DNA from: Membranipora membranacea
Taxonomy: Eukaryota > Bryozoa > Gymnolaemata > Cheilostomatida > Membraniporidae
Length of the DNA stretch: 64,000 bases
Assembly: GCA_914767715.1 (NCBI GenBank)
Contig: OU612065.1
Location: 15,934,001-15,998,000 of the forward strand
Reading direction: 5' to 3'
Below the pieces are notes generated by a model. It was not told the origin of the DNA and searched no databases. It was given only the letters and a program-made list of their open reading frames with translations. The position numbers were made by a program, and so were the translations under genes. Shown here piece by piece: positions 11,596-22,645 of the stretch (its first letter is position 1; every line of letters starts with the position of its first letter).

Positions 11596-11990
11596 ATACT
11601 TACCTGGCACAGGGGCATCTAGGAAAAGCTAGATCCCCAAGAATCGCTTTTCGGCCTATTGGCTAAGATCAAAGTGTCACTGCCAATGGCCGATTAGTGC
11701 TTGTTCAGTCTTGGCAGCTCGCTGCACACCCACGATTAGGAGGTATACCATGGCCTCACCTTTAGGATGCACTCTAGTTTTCTAGGATGTATCACATTCT
11801 CAGTATGAGGATTAGGGCACCTTGCGTCCCTCTTCAGGGGCAGCCCAATCTTCTGTTTCTTAGCAAACAGCAAGATCCCCAAGAAGAAGCCTTGCCATTG
11901 CACTTCGGTTTGGCTGGCGATTGCCCCAAATGTGGGTAACTCGGGTGCGTAATTTTTGGTAGTGGGGGACTGCGTTCGCGCTATCCCCTA
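11596..11990 (+). pseudogene. U1 snRNA gene/pseudogene split by an insertion
   Basis: The left part starts ATACTTACCTGGCACAGGGG at 11596, the U1 5' end including the 5'-splice-site-pairing ACTTACCTG. The right part, 11886-11990, matches U1 from stem-loop II onward: CCATTGCAC, CCCCAAATGTGGG (stem-loop III), the Sm site AATTTTTGG (11951-11959) and GGGGGACTGCGTTCGCGC (stem-loop IV). Without the insertion (11644-11885, counting one copy of the duplication) the RNA would be about 153 nt, against 164 nt in human. Stem-loop I is a clean hairpin (ATCTAG-GAAAAG-CTAGAT) whose loop lacks the usual ATCACGAAG-type U1-70K site. The missing loop and the 229-bp insertion both suggest loss of function. No snRNA promoter element could be identified confidently. 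Confidence 0.75.
11631..11885 (+). mobile_element. U2-headed retro-insertion with 13-bp target-site duplication
   Basis: AGATCCCCAAGAA occurs at 11631-11643 and again at 11873-11885, bracketing 229 bp (11644-11872). The insert begins with about 35 nt of U2 snRNA 5' end (TCGCTTTTCGGCCTATTGGC, then TAAGATCAAAGTGT), with the initial A shared with the duplication. The remaining 195 bp is not recognisable U2. A 13-bp duplication fits LINE-mediated target-primed insertion. Either a template-switch chimera or a SINE with an snRNA-derived head would explain the structure. The right end has no poly(A). Confidence 0.65.
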
Positions 11991-14900
11991 GCAAATAATG
12001 AAAATAAGTTTCCCATATGAAGCTGCAAATACCATGCCCTACCTTTAATAACCATGCAGCTGTTTCTGTGTTGCAACTGCCCTGGCCGCCATCTTTTTAG
12101 TTGTCTAAATAAAGGATAAAAGTTCTAATCTACAATCACATTATTATAGCCTTGGACCAGAAGGCGAGCATTAAATTTATCGTAATTGTAGATTGTCTGC
12201 CAAACAAGTTACTGTCTATATGTTACGGTCTTTAATTAAAAAAAGGTAGAACCTCTAGCTTGCATTATCAATTTATAAATACAAGTTGTGAGCTCTCCGA
12301 CTTTTATGCATCAAAGAGGGAATAACCAACAATGTAAGGCTTTGGTTTATTTTCTGAATTCGAATTATCCATCATTTTTATCCTATTATGAGCGGTTTTT
12401 AAGATAAGCCTTTTTTCCTATGCTGTGTGGGTTTAAAAGTACCAAACTCCGACAACTACGAAAAGAGGCTCAGTATGGTTGGTCTGGTCTAATGATCTTG
12501 AGTGCCCTTTATTGTATTTGTGTAGTCTGTTCATGCTACCGCCGGTCACTTATGAAGACCAGAGGATGGAAAAGCTCACGACAGAATATAGGCAGTAAAA
12601 ATTGGGGATTATGAATTAAAATGCTTTCGACATATCAACCATCAGTGCTACTGAAACATAACTATTCTTGGTGTTGTCCAATGCAGCTCAATGGACGCGG
12701 ACAAGGTGCAATAAACAAGATGAATACTCTGCAATTGCTTACAAAACTGGTCAATATTACTCGCTTCATTATTCTCATCTCCTACATACATATACTATAC
12801 AAGAGAATGCGGCCAGGTCAAAATTCGAATATTCTTCTAACTAGACTCTGCAGGTCAGACTGCCTGTCGTAAATGCTGGTGAGGGATCGAGAAAGATTTT
12901 TCATCATCTATGATCAAACAGCAGGTAAGCTTGAATGATAGCTTATTACCATAAGTTTGATTTTTCTAGAAGTGACAATGGCTACACAAAAGACAACTCT
13001 ACTCATTGAACAAAGACATTAATCAGGTCACCTAGATATTCCAGACCAATGCAGATATCGTTAGTTTTTGTTTTTTGCCAATTCGCCTCAGCCTCCAAGA
13101 CAGCAGGCAGATCATCTAGTAGACTAGTATGCTGAGAATGTCTCAATCTAGAGAGAGGCTGTCATTTGGCCACGGGGCTCATGACTTATATATTCTGTCG
13201 GGCTCTCTTTCCCACCCAACAGCCAATCAGATGAGAGCTACACATTGACTATCATTTACCTGAGAAAGAAATTATTTATATACATGTTAATATATAATCT
13301 CTGTAATTATTCTTGCAACATTTCCGAGTGAAGTGAGTTTATCCGGAAAGGAGCAAAACCATAGACTTAATAATAATAATAATTATTACCATTAAGCCTA
13401 TGTGCAAAACTCACTTCTGGATCAGGTAAGAATGTATACTGCGTATCCATTCTCAAGCTGGACTGGCTGTCCGTCTTCAAATTTAAATGCAGCAGACAGA
13501 ACATCATCGTCCTCACCATCTACACCTGGATGAAATGAATAAAATGCAGATGCATTTGTCTACATTGTTTATATCACCAAAAGGCCAGCAGACGATTTAT
13601 GTCGCTCCTATCATACTATCTTATCTAAAAGATTGGGTAGGCAACTTCAAATACTTTGTTGATGCAGACGTATACACAGAGGTACTCTATCACTTATTCA
13701 ATATGAATATTTTATCGGTATCAAGATGACGGTTGTGGTGAATTGTCTGCTTATTTTCACTGCAGTCCATCAACCCTTCGTTCAGGTTACCAGGAACGAA
13801 CATTTATGCATGGTCTTATGTGTCAATCATGACTTGATATATATGATGTGGCCAGTTATAAAGAATACGAGTACATATCATAATATATATAGATGACATC
13901 TCAACTCCTGGATTTTAACAGAGTGAATTTGCACTCAGTCAGTAGCCCCCACATTGCTAATACAATCATTTTGGTTTTTTGAGTGTTTAAAAGTCGAATA
14001 AATGAAGCAGTGACAGAATTTAAATCAACAGATTTAGAGATTTGTCAGATTAAGCTTTTACCTCTGTGTTGGTTGAGGGATATTATTGCAAAATTCAGGT
14101 ATCGAGGCACTTCGATACACAAGCTTTTTAAGTACTCTTTCGATCTCACAGAGGGAACAAGCTTGTAATAGATAATTGTTATGGGGAGGCCTCCAAATTA
14201 CAACTGAGAGAGATTTGCAGCATTTTATGTGGTCCCCCAACCTTAATTACATATTTTCAAAAGACGTTGCGTGTTGCAGGATTATACTTATGGGAAATTT
14301 TGGCGCATTTTCAGTAATTACATGTCTCTTTGAAACAGTTAGTTTGAATGGATCAGGAATGGAATGTGAGATTATAACCCATAACTAGTAACAGGAAAGA
14401 TTCCCAAAAACACTCTGTTGTGTGAGCTGAAACTGTGATCTCGGATTCCTGCTTTGATATTATCTTGGAAGTGTAAGTTGCTGTTTACCCTAACTATAAG
14501 TAGGAAAAGAACTTTGTCATGATTTGTTGACTTGTTAACGGGAGGTTTTGACTTGATTAAGAGAGGTTTTCACTTTTACCGTGATATTTCGAGCTTTGAA
14601 CTCTTGAGATTGTGGATATGTTTAGGAGAACTCAAATGACTTTGGTACACAGTTGAAACTGTTCCAACATTATTTTGTTTTACTCGAGCGTTTGATCTAA
14701 GATTCACGCGCATACATACAGCCTACATCCCTAGCTTCTTGGGCTTCTGGCTCTGCATTTACAATACACCGTTTGTAGTTTGTTAGTTTTATCGATTGCT
14801 TGGTCAGGGTGAAGCTACATTTGTGTTAACTTGATTTTACTGAACATTGTCTTACAAATCACTGCAATAATAGTGAAATAATGTAACTTGGCATTAATCT

Positions 14901-15302
14901 GGTCATTTGATTTGAGTCATCAGGGAGATGCTCACAATAATTCTCAAAACCACTTTTTCAATTTTGCTGCCTCCTGGAAAACTGGCTTATTTATTTATGG
15001 TGGCTCTGAATTGACTACACTCTACCCGAAACAGCTGTCAAACCCTATCCATCGATATTTGTAAATGAAGTTGCATTTCTAGTCACATTTTGCATAGGCT
15101 GCCACCGGACTAATACATCAACCTGAACTCTAAAACTTGAGATTTGGATGCTTGATACTGTCCCTGAATGCTTGAAATCTATAGCCTCCAGATTGCCTCA
15201 ATTTCAAGTTCGAGTTCGGATAAGGTTGATCCACATATCATCACATATGACCATTTTCTCTTATATTATTTGTATTTCAGGACACAGCCAGGCCATTTCA
15301 AC
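11991..15302. other. Intergenic region, upstream of copy C
   Basis: No gene I can support. The segment 13140-13200 is homologous to sequence upstream of copy B (6145-6215), but the distance to the start codon is about 1.1 kb longer here, so something inserted later. Short ORFs at 12420-12872, 13487-13729 and 13983-14388 have no recognisable product. A plausible 5'-UTR acceptor (tgtatttcag, ending 15280) precedes the copy C ATG. Confidence 0.5.
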
Positions 15303-18300
15303 ATGCTCTTAACTGCCGTTGTGCTTGCCAACAAACTAAGATGGACGGTTCCTGCTGCTGTCATGATTGTACCTTTTCCTCTTATACATGGAGCTGGTTT
15401 GACTGTGCTGACATTAAAATCATTAATTCCATCAACTGTATACGAATATCTAGAAGAGTGTATTTGGTCGTCCTATCAGAGAACAGTGCTGACTTTCTTC
15501 TCTAACACAAATGGCACTCAGGTATATAAATTAAGCTAATGAACTAACAGGAACAAAGTTGAATTTTTCTTGAGGCCTATATACCAGTCGTTCATGTAAC
15601 ACAGGAATATTTTGAGCTCACATACGATACCCTTCCTGACATCTCCATTGACCCTTACTGTACTTTAGACCAGAAACTAAGAACTTAACTCCATCCGTTA
15701 TATCTCGAACAATTATGTTGATTTGATGTAAACATATACTGTTGTTGAGTTTCATCAGGTCATCAGGTGCAAATGTTATATAGGATTTTATTAGAAAGGC
15801 CAGAAAATTTTGGTATTGTTGTTGTAGATGCCAATGCTAGATTAATTAATTTTATTAAATATGAGCAGTTTTCAAAAAAAGCCCATTTAAGCTTCTAAGC
15901 TTTTGAAAGCTTAGAAAGCTGTCTATTATTTGGTTTCTCTGCAACCAGATTTGTTATAGATTCTATGCTGTGATTCTGTTGATTTTAGATCAAGTTTTCA
16001 GGGGACTTTGAATCTTTGCTGAATGCTGACCCAAATGAGAATGTCCTGGTCATCATGAATCATCAGACTAGTGGTAAGTAATTATTGTTCGTAGTTTTGC
16101 TACATATAAAGCGAAATATTGGATATGTGCGAATGAGAAAATATTACTCGGGCTGTTTGCAGGCCAGCACTGAAAAAACATAACTCAATGTCAAACTTTA
16201 CTTTAAAACTTGCTCTTCTGGAAGAGACAAAAGTATTGTTTAGTCTGCAAGTATGAGAGAGATTTAGAGGCTTTTCTATGGCCGAATACCAGCAAACAGA
16301 GGTAGTACTTTTGCATTGTAATTCAAACAGCATTAAAGTTTCCAAAACATTGCCCTCAGAATGGATGTTTTTGTGTATTATTTCACTTTAAATTAAAGAT
16401 TTAACTGACTGACTACCTATTAGGTAAACAATTGTGACATTTTAATTTTTTTAAATTCTTTATAAATTAGCTTTCTTCCAGGCTAGGAAAAGTTTGATGG
16501 TCTTTTTTGTTGTTGAATATCTAGTGGATTGGATAGCTGCAAACATGCTGACGATACAGAAAAACACAACAGGTAGAATGAGGTTTATGCTTTTAGATGA
16601 GCTGAAGTATATTCCAATGTATGGCCACTACTTTTGGATGGTATGTACCTTCACAATCAAAACTCATTGTACATTTGTTTATATTCTTTTTTCTTTATTT
16701 TTTTTTGCCATTTTTGTTATTGTCACATCATGTAAAACATATTAGAGATGATTAACTATTGTTGGCATTATTATTAGGAAATAGACAAAATAGACACTTA
16801 AGTTGCCCTTTGACATTTTTTCATTTTTTGCTGTATAGCGAATTCCGGGTACAGTCATTATTCAGATGAAGAATCAGATTAGTGTGGATAAATGATGCCA
16901 GAATACCTAAACTAGTATTAGGCAGTTTTATGTACTCATGTTTTTATTCATTACTACATATACATATTCTAGGATTAAACAATTCAAATCATGAATAAAA
17001 TTTGCAAAGATAATTAATATTCAATTTAATTGCTTCCACAATGATGGCTACCCACCAATAAAAAAACCACAAAACTTGATAGATATATGTTTGACAATAA
17101 TTGTTAAAGTTTTCAAAGTGTCTTCATGGTTCTTATACATCATTGATAAGTAGTATATTATTTATTTCTAGGCCCTTCACTCTTATATTTCAGCATGGCT
17201 GTATCAATGTTGGTCGTTACGGGTCATTCAAGGAAAGCAAATCTGTAGCACAACTTCAGCACTTCAAAAACGATCATGTTCCAGTGAGTAACCTTTGCAA
17301 AAAGATAATTTTTGCCATCCATTCAAAATATATTAATACATAGTTTATTCCATCTCCTCTGTTTGTTAGGGAACAACATGTTTGATGAGCTCAATGATAT
17401 AGACGAAAATGAGATCTCTGTTGCTTGAAAGTTCTTTACAGCATTTCAGATTTGTCACATATACTAGTGCAGTTTGCTGTTGCAATTAATGCATCTAACC
17501 GGTCGGCCGTTCGTCTGCCATAAGGCATCAGAATCAGAGAAGTTTTGTTGGCAGAAACTAGTTCGCTCATCTGACATGTAACATAGCATTTTAAATAATT
17601 AGATTTGAGTGATCTTGAGAACTGCTAAGACGCTCGATGAGTCTCTACGTCACAGTTGGATTATTTTGGCACTGCAGCCAGAGAACGAACCAATAGGCTA
17701 TATATGATTAAATCAATTAATTTTGGAATAATTTTGTTCATAAAAGTTTTACTTCATAACTGTGCCGTTGTTCTGCGATTGAGATTTGTAGACAAAATTC
17801 GCATAAAGTCTTCAAGACAGGTAGCTTGGCATAAAATTTCATCAACCATAGCTGAGCTGTACTCAGTATATTGAAAGTGGTTCTCTTTCAACTGAGGCAC
17901 TTTTTACTTGCAGACCTGGTTGATAATATTCCCTGAAGGAGTTCACTATAACCCATGGAATAAGATATTGGTGAAGAAAAGTGAGAAGTTTGCAGAGGAA
18001 AAAGGTGAGGCGATATGATAGTTCTGCTCAGCTGCGAAAGCTACCAACCTTATTTGCCCCATTATTTTTAAAAGACTATTGGGGGATTTCCACATCCAAA
18101 TCCGCTAAGATCTTTGCCTTCTACCTAAATTTTCGAAACTAATTTATAGTTGCAGCAAAATTATAGTTGCAAAATATTTATAAAGAAAAATCAGATGTAA
18201 ACTTTCTGTATTTTTCAGGTTTACAGGTATTATCTCATTCTCTTACACCCCGCACAAGGGGAGTCTACTTAGCATTACGTGAGCTCCATCAATACTTTGA

Positions 18301-19227
18301 CGCAGTGTATGATGTGACTGTAGCGTATAACTCCACCAGAAAGTACTCCCATACTAACACAGCATACTACCGAGATAATGCTACGGGTATGGTGGATTTT
18401 ATTCAGAGTTACTCTCCCAAGATGCACATGAACGTGAGGAGACTTGATATAGGGACGGTCCCAAACAACAGTGAGGAAGAAGTTACTCTATGGTTGCATG
18501 GTCTGTTTGAGCGAAAGGATAGGTATGTGTTGTAACAAGGAGTAAGCTGTTACTCCTTGGTTGTAGTTTTAACTGTTCCAGAAGGGTATGAGATGTACTA
18601 TACAAGCATAGTAAACTGCCCATTCTTTCTACTTTTGCAAACAGTCAAGTGAATGAAGTCATTTCAAGTGAATTAAGTCTCTTGACAATGAAAATATAGA
18701 TATTTCCAATTTATGTAAAAAAAGAACAACTAGAAATAAAAAAATGTGGCGGCTTATCGGGCTTGGATAGTACATACCCCGTTCATAGATAAGCAGTGGG
18801 GACAACTTCTAACACAATAGTGACAATACTGTATTTGTCAATGAATGATGGCATCTACTATCAAAGTTTTCTAACAACGAAAATATATAGGGGCTTTTCA
18901 GTAAAAGTAGTGGGGTCTTCTGAAGCTTGCCAGTAAAGAGGCGAGGAATGAGCTGGTTTGAAGCATCAACGTCTCCTCAAATGTGCGTGACAACAGATTG
19001 TTATATTTCCAATTTCCAGATTGCTAAGTAACTTCATCACAAACGGAGAACTTGTGACTGGAGGAGATTATAGACCTGTTACCAGGTGGAGACAAACCCT
19101 GCCCTATAATATTGCATTTCTACTGGTGACCGCAGCAACCCTAAACTTTCCTGCTGGTCGAAAGTTTTACACAACATTAGCTGTTGCTGGGAGTCTCTCA
19201 GGAATGATTTGGATGAATTTCCATTGA
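15303..19227 (+). CDS. AGPAT5-like acyltransferase, copy C (complete exons, altered block III)
   Basis: Seven exons: 15303-15521, 15989-16073, 16525-16640, 17194-17283, 17914-18004, 18219-18522 and 19020-19227, with the same phases as copy B. It encodes about 370 residues; one codon is missing in the last exon (TGG before DYRPV instead of TGEG). Block I NHQTSVDW and block II GCINVGR are intact. Block III reads IFPEGVHYNP where copies A and B have EGTR, so the conserved Thr-Arg is Val-His. That arginine is near-invariant in the family, where it helps bind the phosphate of the acceptor. The frame is otherwise open and the splice sites are good, so this is either a diverged enzyme or an early-stage pseudogene. 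Upstream sequence homologous to copy B suggests it kept its promoter. Confidence 0.88.
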
Positions 19228-20171
19228 AGTTATGAACCATACAAACATGTCACGGAAGTGTGACAATCTACTTGATGGTCGGAAAGGCAGCACGTCTTTT
19301 TGCAAAATGCTCCGGCAATAACAGGTTCCCGCTGGCTTGTGATTTGTGTGTGAGGATTTCCTTCATGTTTTAAAAAATGAGTTTTTTTACAAACATCATG
19401 ATGGTGATCAGTAAAGAGTATACGAAAATCACAAGATGATGCACTTTTATATAACGAAGTGCGGCAAGAAAAAGAAAAAAATAATAATCTGTACTATTTA
19501 TTTTTGATATTAGTATTTGGGCGACATAGTTTTATAAGCAAGGGCAAAGTGAGACAGACCAGCTCTTATAATGAGCGTCTTGCAGCATTAAATTTAACAG
19601 AACTAAGTGTTTATCTAAACATATGCTGCCTAAAGTATGTCAATAATGTGAGAAAGAACACCAGCCATCCACATCACCATCATCTACATCACCTAGCAAC
19701 AAGTGACAGGCACCATCATAAAACCAGGACCCTCCCTAAATCCAATACTGCTCTTTGCAGAAAAAGCCTTTTTTATAAATACTCATAAATACGCCAATGC
19801 CTTCTTATTGCTTCTTTTGTTTTTTGTTTTCACATGGTCTTATCTGCTTCATGCATTGATCGGTGGTTAATAAAAGTTCATAATATAATTATTATTATTG
19901 TGCCCTTTCTGACCAACTCATTTTTTTACTTTCCGAAAAGATCACATCATAACTCATTTTACTCACTACTCGTTTATCTAACAGATTATAAATACAGTCC
20001 ATCCATTCAATTTTGTCATAGCCGTCAGAACCAGCAATTTTCTAGCCAATCATCTAATTCATGAACTTGTCATTATGTTCATCGTCTAACTTATGAGATG
20101 CTTCACCAGATTTGTGCCAGATAGTAAAAAGAACCAATAAACTAACGATATTACTCCATTCCTTACTAGTC
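19228..20171. other. Region between copy C and RNF146 (converging genes)
   Basis: Probably the 3' UTR of copy C (plus strand) and of RNF146 (minus strand). No further gene is recognised. The 109-codon ORF at 19459-19788, rich in His and Asn, is low-complexity and probably not coding. Confidence 0.5.
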
Positions 20172-21395
20172 TCACACAGCTGTAGCGGGTTCATCATCCG
20201 AACTGTCAATATTGAGATTCATTTCAGCCACTAACTGTGTAATGTCTACAGGATTTGAAGACTGTGGACCAGCAGGTTGTGTCCTCAATCTCCTTCTTGG
20301 GCCTGAGGGGCTAGAACTACTGCCTGAGCTGTTATGAATTGTTGAGTCTGATAATCTGTGTTCTGTATTTGATGTGTTGGTAGCCCTTCCTGAATGTCTA
20401 GTTGCTGGGCTAGTCTGTTGATATCTACTGTCTCTTTGTGTTGCTGAGGTGTTTGTTGTAGTTGGAGCCGCGGGAGGAGTTGAGTCACCCTCAACTGTTC
20501 TTGGTAGATTACTGAGGGTAGTGGTTTGAATGCCAGCGGTACCTTTCACTCCACTGACATGTTTTACTAAATCTCTTTTTATGGCACGACTAAATCCTCT
20601 GTCACCTTTTCTGTATTGTTCCATACATGATAAGTCTATTGTATACAAGTAACCTGCTATCTGAATGTCAAATATGTCCTTATCATCCTCTTGATATCTG
20701 TAGAATAGAACATTTAGTAAAATATGTGATCATATCACTTATAAATGAATCACCTTTCATTGAAGAAGTCTTTACCCATGAATCATCCTGCTTAAAATTA
20801 AATTGAATGGTAGTATGCATGCAATGTGTGTAGGCCTACAGGTAAACTCTTGTGAAAGACTAATACCTGGGTAGTAACTAATATTTACTGTCATTTTAAG
20901 ATTTTTCCTTACCGCTTTTCAAGGTCTTTCTCCATCCTTGCCTCAAACTGCCACCAACCATGGTTCCGGCCCTGATAAAACCATTTGACTTCCTCTGGTA
21001 CGTGAGTGAGCTGTGTTTTATCTACCAGTTCAGGGTTATTAAGGAAACTCATTGGGATAGGATGCCTACATAATGCACATGTCCTGTTTCGCATTGCTAC
21101 ACCTTTCATACACAAAAAGCAGAAAATATGCCCACAGGGAAGTTTCACAGGGTGTACACAGGGCTGAATGCAAACTGGACAATCCAGCTGCTCTTTACCC
21201 ATTTCATCACCACCTGAAACAAACAAGCATATGAATGAACTTGCCACAAGTGAAATAACGGTGTACTAAATGGTGGGTATGCAAGGTTCCTCACTTGCAA
21301 CCTCCAATTGCAGATATGATGAGACACAAGACAATACCTTAGGAAATACAAGCTGCTTCCCTACCTTGTAGTTGTTCATCGACTTCTGAAGCCAT
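20172..21395 (-). CDS. RNF146: RNF146 (Iduna), PAR-dependent RING E3 ubiquitin ligase
   Basis: Three coding exons on the minus strand: 21395-21365 (MASEVDEQLQ), 21213-20913 and 20697-20172, spliced GT-AG in phases 1 and 2 to about 285 residues (human 359). A C3HC4 RING spans C22-C59 (CPVC, then CGHIFCFLC, CALC). A WWE domain covers about 86-153 (WFYQGRNHGWWQFE, then IAGYLYTIDL and AIKRD). RNF146 binds poly- or iso-ADP-ribose through WWE and ubiquitinates PARylated targets such as axin and tankyrase, so it links PARylation to Wnt signalling. The C-terminal 130 residues are Ser/Thr/Pro-rich and low in complexity, as in vertebrate RNF146. An upstream non-coding exon is possible. Three hairpin repeats lie 120-500 bp upstream of the start codon. 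Confidence 0.92.
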
Positions 21396-21511
21396 TTGGG
21401 ATGTGACTGTATAAATTGGGTTGTGCAGTTCAAAAGCAGCTGGTTCAACCTACAAATCATATTTATGAGTCATGAGCAAGGGGTTAAAGCACAGGTCTAC
21501 TCCAAAACCTG

Positions 21512-21578
21512 GGTCTTTGACAATGTTTGACTGCCCCCTCCCTTGAGTCAAGGGGGCAGTCAAACATTGCCAAAGACC
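21512..21578. repeat. Hairpin element, 28-bp arms
   Basis: Inverted repeat 21512-21539 / 21551-21578 (GGTCTTTGACAATGTTTGAC and complement) with one mismatch and an 11-nt loop. It is about 120 bp upstream of the RNF146 start codon. Confidence 0.85.
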
Positions 21579-21620
21579 TGTGGGTTGAAGAAGTAAATGA
21601 TGAGTACAGTAGACGAGACA

Positions 21621-21728
21621 TAGCCCCTGACTCTGAGACTTACATGCCTTTACTTTGCCAATATCCAGCATCAACCACTGGACATTGACAAAGTAAAGAC
21701 ATGTAAGTCCCAGGCAGGGGCCCATGCC
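21621..21728. repeat. Fold-back (MITE-like) element, family 1 copy 2
   Basis: Same family as 3086-3186. It shares GAGACTTACATGCCTTTACT, ACTGGACATTGACAA and GTAAGTCCCAGG, in inverted-repeat order. It lies upstream of RNF146. Confidence 0.7.
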
Positions 21729-21826
21729 TTTCTGGTAACTTGTAAAGAGTATGATCATAAATAAAAAGCTTTGTAGCTCCATCACAGGCTAAAAAGGTGT
21801 ACATATGTATGCTGTTAGTGTTGCTC

Positions 21827-21892
21827 CCATAGGACTGCCGCAGTTCCTGATTTTGGGCTTGCGAAAAATCAGGAACTGCGGCAGTCCTATGG
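21827..21892. repeat. Perfect 28-bp-arm hairpin
   Basis: Left arm 21827-21854 starts CCATAGGACTGCCGCAGTTC. The right arm, ending at 21892, is its exact complement, with a loop of about 10 nt. An uninterrupted stem of this length has the size of a small-RNA precursor, though such perfection is more typical of a young fold-back transposon. Unrelated in sequence to its two neighbours. Confidence 0.85.
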
Positions 21893-22239
21893 CTCCAGTT
21901 ATCAGAACTGATTCACTTCTGGCTTCTGATTAACGTCTGGCTACTCTCTAAAATGCAGTACATTTTACCCAGAAATGATTTTTATGAGGCTATGGTCATT
22001 AAAGTCAAGGCAGGAACGGTCTTATGAAAGTTCGCCCTATATATATATACAGCGAACAGGCTGAATTTCATTTAGAAATTAGTACAGTGTCACTCATTGG
22101 TTACTTCTGTTACCAGTAGTACCAAGCTTGCTGATAGTAAAATTATTTTACCTTGACTATTAGAACATTCTTAGGCCCTGGTAGTATTACTTTGATTTAT
22201 TCATCACTGCATGGTTTGTCTAAAACAATAGATGTCTAA

Positions 22240-22645
22240 ACAGAGCCCGTCAGTGAACCAGAACAACTGCATATAAAACTCTCTGCCGGCCTATTATTGA
22301 ATATGCATCTCATATTTGGTCACCTCATCTGGCTAAATTTAAGAAAATACTTGAAAATATAAAATAAATAGGAAAGCATTTTGCTGGTGTTATAACAAAA
22401 AGAAATTCGACCATATATCTGACCTGGTATTACTTCATGATTGGCCTGACTTGGAAACAAGAAGGGCCAATATCGATAGACGTCTTTTTAATAGAATAAT
22501 TACAGATGATGCTGCAGTCGACAGGAATAAGTTCTTTCCATACCACTCCGAGCACAACACCAGACTTGGAGCTACTTGGCATCACATCAACACCGATGTC
22601 AGGAAATACTCCTTCCAAATGCGAGCCTTGAAATTTACAGCATAA
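22240..22645 (+). mobile_element. 3' end of a jockey/CR1-like LINE (decayed)
   Basis: The reverse-transcriptase C terminus is readable: PIIEYASHIWSPHL in one frame (about 22290-22330), then a frameshift near 22370, then HDWPDLETRRANIDRRLFNR through KYSFQMRALKF to a stop at 22645. The order 'yA..vWsP', 'w..L..RR', 'fP' is characteristic of the C-terminal tail of jockey/CR1 elements. Everything upstream is missing, so this is a short 5'-truncated dead copy. Confidence 0.7.

Noticed and set aside
19459-19788. 109-codon ORF after copy C
   Set aside because: Low-complexity His/Asn-rich sequence in a probable 3' UTR, with no splice or family support.
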